Shown: positions 22,428-30,589 of the stretch, piece after piece
Layout: each line of letters opens with the position of its first letter
Position numbering within the stretch: the first letter of the stretch is position 1
NCBI GenBank assembly: GCA_029240815.1
Contig: JARDZO010000021.1
Coordinates: 1 to 33,272 of the forward strand
Direction of reading: 5' to 3'
Length of the DNA stretch: 33,272 nt
DNA from: Brevibacillus sp.
GTDB taxonomy: Bacteria > Bacillota > Bacilli > Brevibacillales > Brevibacillaceae
Notes under the pieces: generated by a model
What the model saw: the letters and a program-made list of their open reading frames with translations, nothing else
The model's database searches: none
Told to the model about the DNA's origin: nothing
Translations under genes and position numbers: made by a program

Positions 22428-24827
22428 ATGAATCAGCAGCAAGAACGGGATCCATTACAGGTGATTGAACGGTGGCGTACGAACCCACCTGCGATACTAG
22501 AGGTAACAGAAGGCGAGTTTATTTCCTTGTTGCGGGAAATCGAGCAGCTGAGGAGTACGAATCAGGACTCATCTGCTCTAGATCGTGCGGAAGCTCTTGT
22601 CCTCACGCGGATGGCAGCGCTACGAATGACCAAAAAAAACGGATATACACTGGCTGACGAATGGCTGGATCGGGCTGAACAGCTGGACCCGACTTATATG
22701 CCAGCAGCTGATTATCATCTGCAGCTTTATTTTTCCTATCTGCGCGAGCATGTCCTCGCCAATGCGTTTCCAGTCATCAGAGAAACAGATAATGTCGTAA
22801 CGCGCAGGCGTACGGTAGAAGTACTGACGGCACTCTCAGAGTCAGAGACGACTGAAATGGGAAAATGGAGGGCGATCGCGGCAAAGGCCCTCCAGATAGC
22901 AACGAAATTGCAGGATCCCCAGCTGGAGTCTACGGCTCTGGCGGTGGAGCAGCTTTATGCACAGCGTGAGAGCTTGCTAGACGAATTGACAGAAAGAGTC
23001 CAAGCCTACGCGAATTCGCTTTCAGGCGTTTTCTTTTCAACGGAGATGCTCTCACAGTTGCAGGACACCATTCGGAAGCTGGCGCAGCAGCATGATGAAA
23101 AAGCGCTTTTGTTACCGTTGAGTGAATCGGGTGCCGAAGAAGATGTGGAAATGCGGGAGCTTACCGCTTTAGAACAGCTCGAAGGACTGATTGGTCTGGA
23201 AGAAATCAAGCATCGTGTCCGGCAGCTGGCTCAATTTCTGCAATATCGCCGTTTGCGTGAAGAAAAAGGATGGCATATGCAAGATCAATTGCCCCTTCAT
23301 TTGGTTCTCATGGGGAATCCCGGAACGGGGAAAACCACTTTGGCACGTCTGATCGCTCGGCTGTATCATGAGCTAGGTCTGCTTGAACGCGGCCAAATGA
23401 TCGAGGTGGATCGCTCACACTTGATTGGCGCGTATGTCGGTCAAACGGAGCAACGTGTCATGGAGGCAGTCAAGCAGGCGGACGGCGGGGTTCTGTTCAT
23501 CGATGAGGCATATAGCCTGAAGCGTCCTGAGAGTTCTGGGAGTGACTACGGACAAGTAGCGATTGATACGCTGGTAGCGGCTATGACGAGTGGAGAGTAC
23601 GCCGATCGTTTCGTGGTGATTTTGGCAGGATACCCCGAAGAAATGCGTCATTTCCTGCTCGCAAATCCCGGTTTGTACAGTCGCTTTCCTGAGACTGGAC
23701 ACTTTCTGTTACCCAATTACACGGCGGAAGAACTTTTGCTCATCGCCGATCATGTGGCTCATCGCAATGATTTCTCCCTGACAGCTCCGGCAAAGCATGC
23801 CCTGCGCCAACGCATCGAAAAAGCGCAAGTCGATGATACCTTCGGGAATGCGCGGACAGTCACCAACATTGTATTGGATGCGATCTTCGCCAAAGGTCGT
23901 GCGACTGCTGGAAAAGAGCTGCACTGGGAGGATTACACGATACTGCTTCCAGAGGATGTCGTAGAGGAAGAAATCGCAACGGCTGAAAAGTCAGCAACGG
24001 AGCGGCTGGAACGTTTGGTCGGGCTCTCACAGGTCAAGGCGGAGCTGCAAAAGATTGCTGCCTTTGTAGCCGTACAGCAAGAACGAGGAGCTCTCGGTAT
24101 GCCGATGAGTCCGGTCGAATTGCACGCGGTATTTACAGGCAATCCGGGAACGGGAAAGACGACCGTGGCAGCATTATATGCTCAAATCCTAAAAGAGATT
24201 GGCTACTTGAAAAGAGGGCATTTGGTACAGGTAAGCCGTGCGGACCTGGTAGCGGGTTATGTCGGACAAACGGCTACTCACACACGCAGGAAAGTCCGGG
24301 AGGCGCTGGGTGGTGTGCTTTTCATCGATGAAGCCTATTCCTTGCTAGGCAATGGAGAGAGAGATTTTGGACAGGAAGCGGTCCACACTCTGGTGGAAGA
24401 GATGACCAGACATGAAGAAAACCTGGTTGTGGTGCTAGCGGGGTATCCTTTTGAAATGAATCAATTGTTGGCTAGCAACCCAGGCTTGTTGTCGCGCTTT
24501 AAGAAGTACGTCCACTTCGCTGATTATACAGTGGATGAGCTCGTCCTGATCCTGGAACAGGCAGCGAGCGAAGCAGGGTACCAGATTGCCTCGAGCGTTA
24601 CCCGCACTATCAAAGAAAAGCTGCAAGCAGCGACAATGTCCCAACCTTTGGAGGGGAACGGGCGATTCAGCCGAAATTTGTTGCAGGAAGCGATACAAAA
24701 CCAGGCCGTTCGTTTGATGACGATACCCAAGCAAGACTGGAGTCAGACGTTGTTGACTACGCTCGAGTGGGAAGATTTTGCTCCATTACTCGACTGGATT
24801 CAGGGTGGAGAGGGTACAGAGAACTAG
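22428..24827 (+). CDS. Tandem CbxX/CfxQ-type AAA ATPase with TPR-like N-terminal region
   Basis: 799 residues; ATG 22428 follows GGGAGGAG by 10 bases. Residues 1-230 are helical, with TPR-like spacing in 'ADEWLDRAEQLDPTYMPAADY'. The first AAA module begins at LEGLIGLEEIKHRV near 250, with Walker A GNPGTGKTT near 295, pore loop GAYVGQT, Walker B GGVLFIDEAYSL near 355 and arginine-finger region SRFPE. The second begins at LERLVGLSQVKAEL near 525, with GNPGTGKTT near 570, AGYVGQT, GGVLFIDEAYSL near 628 and SRFKK. Both sites look active. This is the RuBisCO-activase CbxX / SpoVK / EccA class, of which SpoVK has a single AAA domain and EccA a TPR region plus one AAA domain. The substrate is unknown; no RuBisCO or type VII secretion gene is nearby. 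It is probably monocistronic or co-expressed with the protease downstream. Confidence 0.85.
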   Translation: MNQQQERDPLQVIERWRTNPPAILEVTEGEFISLLREIEQLRSTNQDSSALDRAEALVLTRMAALRMTKKNGYTLADEWLDRAEQLDPTYMPAADYHLQLYFSYLREHVLANAFPVIRETDNVVTRRRTVEVLTALSESETTEMGKWRAIAAKALQIATKLQDPQLESTALAVEQLYAQRESLLDELTERVQAYANSLSGVFFSTEMLSQLQDTIRKLAQQHDEKALLLPLSESGAEEDVEMRELTALEQLEGLIGLEEIKHRVRQLAQFLQYRRLREEKGWHMQDQLPLHLVLMGNPGTGKTTLARLIARLYHELGLLERGQMIEVDRSHLIGAYVGQTEQRVMEAVKQADGGVLFIDEAYSLKRPESSGSDYGQVAIDTLVAAMTSGEYADRFVVILAGYPEEMRHFLLANPGLYSRFPETGHFLLPNYTAEELLLIADHVAHRNDFSLTAPAKHALRQRIEKAQVDDTFGNARTVTNIVLDAIFAKGRATAGKELHWEDYTILLPEDVVEEEIATAEKSATERLERLVGLSQVKAELQKIAAFVAVQQERGALGMPMSPVELHAVFTGNPGTGKTTVAALYAQILKEIGYLKRGHLVQVSRADLVAGYVGQTATHTRRKVREALGGVLFIDEAYSLLGNGERDFGQEAVHTLVEEMTRHEENLVVVLAGYPFEMNQLLASNPGLLSRFKKYVHFADYTVDELVLILEQAASEAGYQIASSVTRTIKEKLQAATMSQPLEGNGRFSRNLLQEAIQNQAVRLMTIPKQDWSQTLLTTLEWEDFAPLLDWIQGGEGTEN

Positions 24828-24842
24828 TTTTTGTCCCTGTTT

Positions 24843-24857
24843 CCCTCCCTCCCTCCC
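24843..24857 (-). repeat. (CCCT)n tract forming a four-run G-quadruplex motif on the minus strand
   Basis: CCCTCCCTCCCTCCC on the plus strand is GGGAGGGAGGGAGGG on the minus strand: four G3 runs with single-base loops, the most stable class of G4 motif. It is also a 4-base microsatellite. It sits 15 bases after the ATPase stop and directly upstream of the protease promoter. Confidence 0.75.
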
Positions 24858-24858
24858 T

Positions 24859-24886
24859 TTTTCAAATACACTCTTTCCCGTATAAT
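24859..24886 (+). promoter_or_regulatory. Putative sigma-A promoter of the S8 protease gene
   Basis: A perfect -10 TATAAT (24881-24886). TTTTCA (24859-24864) with a 16-base spacer is the best -35. The start codon is 35 bases after the -10. Confidence 0.55.
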
Positions 24887-24920
24887 GGAAACATTACGCC
24901 AATTGGGGAAGGGTGTTTTT

Positions 24921-27194
24921 GTGTTGCAAAGACGTTTGAACGCGGCACTATCGACAGCGGTTGTTTTGTCACTGTTGGTCGCCACGTTGCCAGCAGATGC
25001 CAAACAATCTGGAGAGCGAAAAGGACATATTCAAATCGAGGCAAAAGAAGATCTGGCGATAGACACAGCTTCAACCAAAGCGATGAAGTCTGAACTGGTC
25101 ATCATCCAGCTCAGCGGACCAGTGCAAGAGGACTGGAAGGAAGAGATAGAAGACCTGGGAGTCACTCTAGGTGATTACATACCGGATTACGCATTCCTAG
25201 CAAAATTAGGTCGAACCCAAGATAGAAAGAAGCTGGAGAGACTTTCTTTCATAGATAAAGTCACCCCATTCACGCCGGTCTCCAAGGTAGCACCAACCCT
25301 GCGATCTGCATTAGGCAATCAAACGGCTGTCGAGGTAGCGGTCGTAGGCTTTGATCGCCAAGTGAATATGCAGCGCACGGTAAACAGCATGTCGATGCAA
25401 GGAAGTGTGCGAGACTTACAAACACTAGATGACGCCAAGCATATTTCGGTTGCCACGATGAGTGGACAAGACCTGGAGGAAGTGATTCAGTCGGAGGATG
25501 TGATCGCGGTTGTACCGGTTCCAGAAAGCAGGCTGCGTAATGACGTGGCTGCTACGATCACTCACTCGGACGAGCTTTCCTCAACAGGCTTTACAGGGGA
25601 AGGACAGATCGTAGGAGTAGCAGACACGGGCCTAGATACAGGAAAAGAAGCAACGATGCACCCTGATTTTCAGGGACAGATTGAGCGGCTGTATGCGGTA
25701 GGTCGACCTGGCGACCCGAGTGATCTGCATGGACACGGGACACATGTAGCTGGGTCTATCCTCGGAACGGGTGCAGCTTCTGACGGAAAATACAAGGGCA
25801 TGGCTCCTGATGCCAAACTCATCCTCCATGCCATTGAAGACGAGGATGAAGGGCTCAAAGATGAAGAGATAAAAACCATTTTGGCTGAAGCTTATGATGA
25901 TGGAGCCCGTATCCACTCTGATTCATGGGGGGATAACGACAAAGGGGAATACAGCCTCACATCCTTTCTGTTTGACCAGTTTTTGTGGGAGCACCCAGAT
26001 ATGACAGCGTTGGTGGCGGCAGGCAACGTGGGAAATCAAGGTTATCAATCGATTGGGAGTCCCGCTACCGCGAAAAATGTCATAGCAGTAGGCGCTACGG
26101 AAAACGATCGTCCACGTTTTGGTACCCAGTCCGACGATATTGATGACGTATGGAAATATAGCAGTCGTGGCCTGACAGCAGATGGCCGAATCAAACCAGA
26201 TCTCGTAGCACCTGGAACGTCGATCGTTTCGACTCGATCAGCACTGGCACCGGGGAAAAATTTCGATCAGCGTCTGGATGATCATTACTCGTATATGACG
26301 GGGACGAGCATGGCAACGGCAATCATGGCAGGTGGCGTCGCGCAGGTCCGACAATTTTTGAATGAGCAGGGTGAAAAAGAGCCAAGTGCAGCTTTGCTAA
26401 AGGCGGTTCTGCTCAGTAGTGCGGATGAGTTGGATGAAGACATGCGCCTGCAAGGTTACGGGCGTGCAAACCTCGCACATGCCATTGAAACGAACTACAA
26501 GGACGAAAAGAAAGGCATCAAAACAAGGGAGAAGGTAACATATTCTGTAAAGGTTTCGGATGATTCGAAACCGTTAGCCATTACGCTGGCATGGACCGAT
26601 TTTCCGGCTTCTTTGGCAGCCAAACGCGCGTTGGTAAACGACTTGAATTTGACGGTTGCGACACCGAAAGGGAAAAAGCTGAATGGAAATGACTTCTTCG
26701 AGGCCCCCTATGATGACGAGGTAGACAATCTGAACAACGTGGAGCAGATCTGGATCAAGGAACCGGAGAAGGGGATCTATAAGGTTACGGTGCAAGGCTA
26801 CAATATTCCAAAAGGTCCTCAGCCGTATGCAATCGCAACGACTGGTGAATGGACCCGTGCAGAGGAGCCAGAACCAAAACCACCTTCTAGCGACGCGGTT
26901 ACGTATAAAGGGAGCGTATCCAAGGAAAAACCGTATCGTGACTATACCATTCGTGCAGTGAAAGAAGGAGAGTTAAAGCTCTCAGTTGAGTGGAATGAAG
27001 ATGCTGACGTGGATGTGTACGTATACGACAAACGAAAGAATGAGATCGCATCAGCTGTGAGTTCGGATCATCCAGAAAAACTGGAAGTTTCACTGAGCAA
27101 GACAGGTCTGTATAAAGTGAGGGTAGAACTGAAAGAGGGGGCCAAAGCCAACTATCAACTGAAGCTTAGCTATCCAAGAAGGAACATCAAGTAA
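24921..27194 (+). CDS. Secreted subtilisin-like serine protease (S8) with C-terminal PPC-type domain
   Basis: 757 residues from GTG 24921, 7 bases after GGGGAAGGGTG; the frame is open further upstream but that part spans the promoter. The signal peptide RRLNAALSTAVVLSLLVATLPADAK ends near residue 29. A propeptide of about 200 residues follows. The catalytic triad is Asp235 (GVADTGLDT), His272 (HGHGTHVAGS) and Ser463 (GTSMATAIMAGG), with the oxyanion Asn in AAGNVGNQG. After the catalytic domain comes a P-domain-like beta region (res. ~530-640, 'KPLAITLAWTDFPASLAAKRALVNDLNLTV') and a pre-peptidase C-terminal-like domain (res. ~655-757, 'DYTIRAVKEGELKLSVEWNEDADVDVYVYD'). This layout resembles the oxidatively stable KP-43-type alkaline proteases. 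It is probably an extracellular degradative enzyme. Confidence 0.92.
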   Translation: MLQRRLNAALSTAVVLSLLVATLPADAKQSGERKGHIQIEAKEDLAIDTASTKAMKSELVIIQLSGPVQEDWKEEIEDLGVTLGDYIPDYAFLAKLGRTQDRKKLERLSFIDKVTPFTPVSKVAPTLRSALGNQTAVEVAVVGFDRQVNMQRTVNSMSMQGSVRDLQTLDDAKHISVATMSGQDLEEVIQSEDVIAVVPVPESRLRNDVAATITHSDELSSTGFTGEGQIVGVADTGLDTGKEATMHPDFQGQIERLYAVGRPGDPSDLHGHGTHVAGSILGTGAASDGKYKGMAPDAKLILHAIEDEDEGLKDEEIKTILAEAYDDGARIHSDSWGDNDKGEYSLTSFLFDQFLWEHPDMTALVAAGNVGNQGYQSIGSPATAKNVIAVGATENDRPRFGTQSDDIDDVWKYSSRGLTADGRIKPDLVAPGTSIVSTRSALAPGKNFDQRLDDHYSYMTGTSMATAIMAGGVAQVRQFLNEQGEKEPSAALLKAVLLSSADELDEDMRLQGYGRANLAHAIETNYKDEKKGIKTREKVTYSVKVSDDSKPLAITLAWTDFPASLAAKRALVNDLNLTVATPKGKKLNGNDFFEAPYDDEVDNLNNVEQIWIKEPEKGIYKVTVQGYNIPKGPQPYAIATTGEWTRAEEPEPKPPSSDAVTYKGSVSKEKPYRDYTIRAVKEGELKLSVEWNEDADVDVYVYDKRKNEIASAVSSDHPEKLEVSLSKTGLYKVRVELKEGAKANYQLKLSYPRRNIK

Positions 27195-27199
27195 AGAAA

Positions 27200-27262
27200 T
27201 ACGGTGGAGCTGCCACCGTACCATCTGTCCGGTCATGCGCTCGTTCGCAGACCGGATTTTAT
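27200..27262 (+). terminator. Double-hairpin terminator between the protease and pucR-type genes
   Basis: A first hairpin pairs TACGGTGG (27200-27207) with CCACCGTA (27213-27220). A second pairs TCCGGTC (27228-27234) with GACCGGA (27250-27256), with an inner TGCG/CGCA stem, and is followed by TTTTATTT. It overlaps the stop of the convergent gene. Confidence 0.65.
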
Positions 27263-28899
27263 TTGGCTGAAGGGCTGTCTTTTTGGAGCCAGTCGAGGGC
27301 GCGCAGTGCGATTTCCAGGCACAAACGACGATGGGGCTGCATGTAATCTTCTCCGAGGCATTCTGCGATTTTCTCCAGTCGGTGGTAGAGCGTCTGTCGA
27401 TGAACAAACAGCTTCTCAGCAGCTTCTTGCTTGGACAGATTGGTATCGAGATAGACTCGCAGTGTGTACACCAGTTGCGACCCGTGCTCCTGATCATGAG
27501 TGAGGAGCGGGCCGAGGTAATCATGAATGAAGTTTTGCAGAACAGGTTCGTGCGGGATATGAAAGAGCAATCGAAATAGACCAAGATCGGCAAAAAAGGG
27601 ACTTTGCGCCTCGTGCTGAAAAGCAAGCGCCTGTTCAGCCTCTGCCAAATGTTTGCCGGCATCTGCCAACCGTTTGCCGATCCTGCTAATGCCGAACCAA
27701 ATCCGTGTATCCATTCCCATCATTTGCCGGGTGATGCGCTCGAGCTCCCGCAGTGCCTTTTCCAACAAACGACGTGGGTCTTTCACTGGCTGACGTTCCA
27801 CCAGAAGAAAGGTAAATCGATTTCCTGTACAACGAATGAATGAACGCAGACCCAGTCGCGATAGGACCGAGCGAAAAACAGCTGTCAAGTCATGAGGAGG
27901 GAGGGACTCGACATGTTCACTGGTTTTTCGTTGAAAGGACATGAGCATGGTATGGTAAGCGGGGGGCTTTTCTGTTCCAGATAGGCCCATATGTGAGCGC
28001 ATCAGTTCTTCAGGGATGGGACGGTTTGCGATTAAATCATCAAACAGCCGATTTTCCGTTGCGAGTGCCTGCTCTTCCACAAACATTTTCCGCATCATGA
28101 TTTGTGCCAATGTACTGACCGTGCTGTCGAGGGTGAGGAGCAGGTACTCATCAGAATGACGCTCGTAGAGTACCAAACCAAGGTAGGCGAGCAGGTGTCC
28201 CATCGCCATGACGGGTTGGTAGACGATCTGCTTCGTGTCAGTTAACTTGTAGGAACTTCCGGTGGTAGCAGTTCCTTCGATTTGTGAAAAATGGTTGCGC
28301 ATCAACTCGGTTAATTCAGTTTGCACACTCTGGGGGAGTGGCGGCACATACTGTGTGGTCCCCTCAGGCGTGTACAAAAAAACCTGCGTCTGTACAGCGG
28401 TCTGAAAGTGCTGCAAGACTCTCGGTATCCCCTGGCTTTGCAAGCTCAATTGCTGGAGACTTCGTGAATAAGCCTCCAGATCCCGCAGCGCCTGCATCTG
28501 CCGGTTGATCAAATGCTCGTGCAAGTCCTGTGTAATGTCGACAAAGCGAACGGGCTGATGAAAGACGATCAGGGGGAAATCATGATGATTGGCTAACTCT
28601 TGCATATCTAGAGGGATGTGCGGGATGTAGTCACCCAGCTCCATACATAGTCCTACAGCTTTTCGACGAATCAGCTCGGACAAGTACGCCAGCCGTTTTT
28701 CCCTCTCTCCACCGAAGCCGAGCCCTGTCGAGAGGATCAGCTCTCCGCCGTTTAAATATTGGCAAGAATCGGTAGTTTCCAAGACATGCACCCAGCGAAT
28801 CGGTCGGGAGAGTCCCCTGCTGCCAGCTACGACTTCCGCGTGTTTGAACAAGGGACGTTTGATAGATTCTGCTACGGTTAAACGCCAATCATTACTCAA
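27259..28899 (-). CDS. PucR family transcriptional regulator
   Basis: 546 residues, TTG start at 28899 (minus) with GGGGAGGG 7 bases upstream. The N-terminal PucR domain lies at about 8-125 ('LTVAESIKRPLFKHAEVVAGSRGLSRPIRWVHVLETTDSCQYLNGGELILSTGLGF', then 'VGLCMELGDYIPHIP'). A middle sensory region of about 300 residues follows, and the C-terminal HTH_30 region at about 475-540 contains 'LRVYLDTNLSKQEAAEKLFVHRQTLYHRLEKIAECLG'. PucR-like proteins activate purine, pyrimidine, beta-alanine or GABA catabolic genes. This one diverges from a dehydrogenase-aminotransferase operon with a 166-base gap, which it very likely controls. The effector is not deducible. Confidence 0.92.
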   Translation of the reverse strand: MSNDWRLTVAESIKRPLFKHAEVVAGSRGLSRPIRWVHVLETTDSCQYLNGGELILSTGLGFGGEREKRLAYLSELIRRKAVGLCMELGDYIPHIPLDMQELANHHDFPLIVFHQPVRFVDITQDLHEHLINRQMQALRDLEAYSRSLQQLSLQSQGIPRVLQHFQTAVQTQVFLYTPEGTTQYVPPLPQSVQTELTELMRNHFSQIEGTATTGSSYKLTDTKQIVYQPVMAMGHLLAYLGLVLYERHSDEYLLLTLDSTVSTLAQIMMRKMFVEEQALATENRLFDDLIANRPIPEELMRSHMGLSGTEKPPAYHTMLMSFQRKTSEHVESLPPHDLTAVFRSVLSRLGLRSFIRCTGNRFTFLLVERQPVKDPRRLLEKALRELERITRQMMGMDTRIWFGISRIGKRLADAGKHLAEAEQALAFQHEAQSPFFADLGLFRLLFHIPHEPVLQNFIHDYLGPLLTHDQEHGSQLVYTLRVYLDTNLSKQEAAEKLFVHRQTLYHRLEKIAECLGEDYMQPHRRLCLEIALRALDWLQKDSPSAK

Positions 28900-29065
28900 G
28901 GTAGGACCCTCCCCTGCTCAGTTCCCCAAAATACGAAATGTACTGTGCAATCGACACTATGTATGATCCATGGTACTGAAACGTTGACGCTTTGTCTAGT
29001 GATGACAGGCAATGTTTTTGGATAAAATGGAATTGTCAAACAATGATCGTGAGGGAGTTGAAGGA

Positions 29066-30574
29066 ATGAGCACAACAACTGTCGGCAATCCGTTAAAAAA
29101 CTACATTGGTGGACAATGGGTGGAGTCAACGACAAATCGGTACGAGGATATTCCCAATCCAGCTACCGGGGAGCTGCTGTCCAGAGTGCCACTGTCTACC
29201 AAGGAAGATGTGGACAAGGCTGTCCAAGCAGCAAAAGAAGCTTTTATCGGCTGGAGCGCGACTCCTGTAGTTGACCGGGCGCGAGTCATGTTTCGTTTCC
29301 ACAGTCTTTTAATTCAGCACCAGAATGAGCTGGCAGAGATGATTACGAAGGAGAATGGTAAGAATCTCCCCGAAGCACAAGCCGAGATCTTGCGCGGGAT
29401 TGAAATGGTGGAGTTCGCTTGCGGGATGCCTACATTGATGATGGGCGAGACCTTGCCGAACATTGCTGCAAACATCGATGGTCAAGTCATACGTTTTCCT
29501 CTGGGGGTCGTCGCAGGGATTACACCTTTCAATTTCCCGATCATGGTCCCGATGTGGATGTATCCGATTGCGATCACAGCGGGGAATACCTTCGTCCTGA
29601 AGCCGTCTGAGCGCACACCTGTTTCTTGTATTCGCATAGCGGAGCTCTTAAAGGAAGCGGGCCTGCCAGATGGGGTATTCAACGTCGTAAATGGCGCGCA
29701 TGATGTCGTGAACGGCTTGCTGGAGCATCCTGATGTGAAAGCGATCTCTTTTGTCGGGTCGCAGCCTGTGGCCGAATACATTTACAAGACAGCGGCAACG
29801 AACGGCAAACGGGTTCAGGCATTGGCGGGAGCGAAAAACCATCATCTCGTCATGCCGGATTCCGATATCAGACGTGCGGCCAAAACCATCGTCAGCTCCG
29901 CCTTTGGATGTGCGGGCGAACGGTGCATGGCTGCGAGCGCAGTAGTGGCAGTCGAGGAAATTGCCGATCAGCTCGTTCAGTACTTGATAGAGGAATCCAA
30001 TGCACTGAGCTTGGGGAACGGTTTGGAAGAGGGTGTCGACTTAGGCCCAGTCATTCGCGACTCGCATCTGTCCAAAGTCCATTCTTACATCGAAAAAGGT
30101 GTTGAAGCAGGTGCCGCACTGGTACGCGATGGACGGGAAGATGCAAAGGAACTTCCAGATGGCTACTTCCTAGGTCCAACTATTTTTGACAAGGCGAACG
30201 CGGAAATGGTCATTGTACGCGATGAAATCTTTGCGCCGGTACTGAGTGTCATGCGCGTGAACAATTTTGAAGAAGGTCTGGAGACGATCAGCCGCTCCCG
30301 CTTTGGGAATGGGGCTACTATTTACACAAACAACGGAAAATGGGGCAGAGAGTTTGTACAGCGAGTAGAAGCAGGGATGGTTGGAGTAAACGTGGGTGTT
30401 CCTGCTCCAATGGGCTTCTTTGCTTTCTCAGGCTGGAAGGAGTCTTTTTACGGTGACTTGCATGCAAATGGGAAGGACGGCGTGCTGTTCTACACCAAGA
30501 AAAAGACCGTAACCTCGCGTTGGTTCGAAGATGGAGATACCAGCATCGGATCGCAAAAAGTCTTTGTAAAATAA
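29066..30574 (+). CDS. mmsA: CoA-acylating (methyl)malonate-semialdehyde dehydrogenase
   Basis: 502 residues from ATG 29066, 8 bases after GAGGGAG. The ALDH fold has 'GVVAGITPFNFPIMVPMWMYP' for cofactor binding and the catalytic Cys287 in FGCAGERCMAAS, the same position as in the Bacillus IolA enzyme. Where ordinary ALDHs carry a general-base Glu in LELGGK, this protein has ALAGAKNHH, the hallmark of CoA-dependent methylmalonate-semialdehyde dehydrogenases. The reaction oxidises malonate semialdehyde or methylmalonate semialdehyde with NAD+ and CoA, releasing CO2 and giving acetyl-CoA or propionyl-CoA. No inositol gene is adjacent; the aminotransferase 15 bases downstream points to beta-alanine (or another omega-amino acid) as the source of the semialdehyde. 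The symbol mmsA is used in its broad family sense. Confidence 0.9.
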   Translation: MSTTTVGNPLKNYIGGQWVESTTNRYEDIPNPATGELLSRVPLSTKEDVDKAVQAAKEAFIGWSATPVVDRARVMFRFHSLLIQHQNELAEMITKENGKNLPEAQAEILRGIEMVEFACGMPTLMMGETLPNIAANIDGQVIRFPLGVVAGITPFNFPIMVPMWMYPIAITAGNTFVLKPSERTPVSCIRIAELLKEAGLPDGVFNVVNGAHDVVNGLLEHPDVKAISFVGSQPVAEYIYKTAATNGKRVQALAGAKNHHLVMPDSDIRRAAKTIVSSAFGCAGERCMAASAVVAVEEIADQLVQYLIEESNALSLGNGLEEGVDLGPVIRDSHLSKVHSYIEKGVEAGAALVRDGREDAKELPDGYFLGPTIFDKANAEMVIVRDEIFAPVLSVMRVNNFEEGLETISRSRFGNGATIYTNNGKWGREFVQRVEAGMVGVNVGVPAPMGFFAFSGWKESFYGDLHANGKDGVLFYTKKKTVTSRWFEDGDTSIGSQKVFVK

Positions 30575-30589
30575 AAGGGGGAGCCCACG

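Noticed and set aside
22428..24827. Naming the AAA protein SpoVK or a RuBisCO activase
   Set aside because: SpoVK has one AAA domain and about 320 residues. This protein has two domains and an extra helical region, so only the class can be stated.
28900..29065. Specific PucR operator in the divergent intergenic region
   Set aside because: Several weak short repeats and -35-like TTGACG (28984) are present, but none is a convincing palindrome or well-spaced promoter.
29066..30574. Calling the dehydrogenase iolA of a myo-inositol pathway
   Set aside because: The enzyme family is the same, but no other iol gene is adjacent, and the aminotransferase and PucR neighbours favour amino-acid catabolism.
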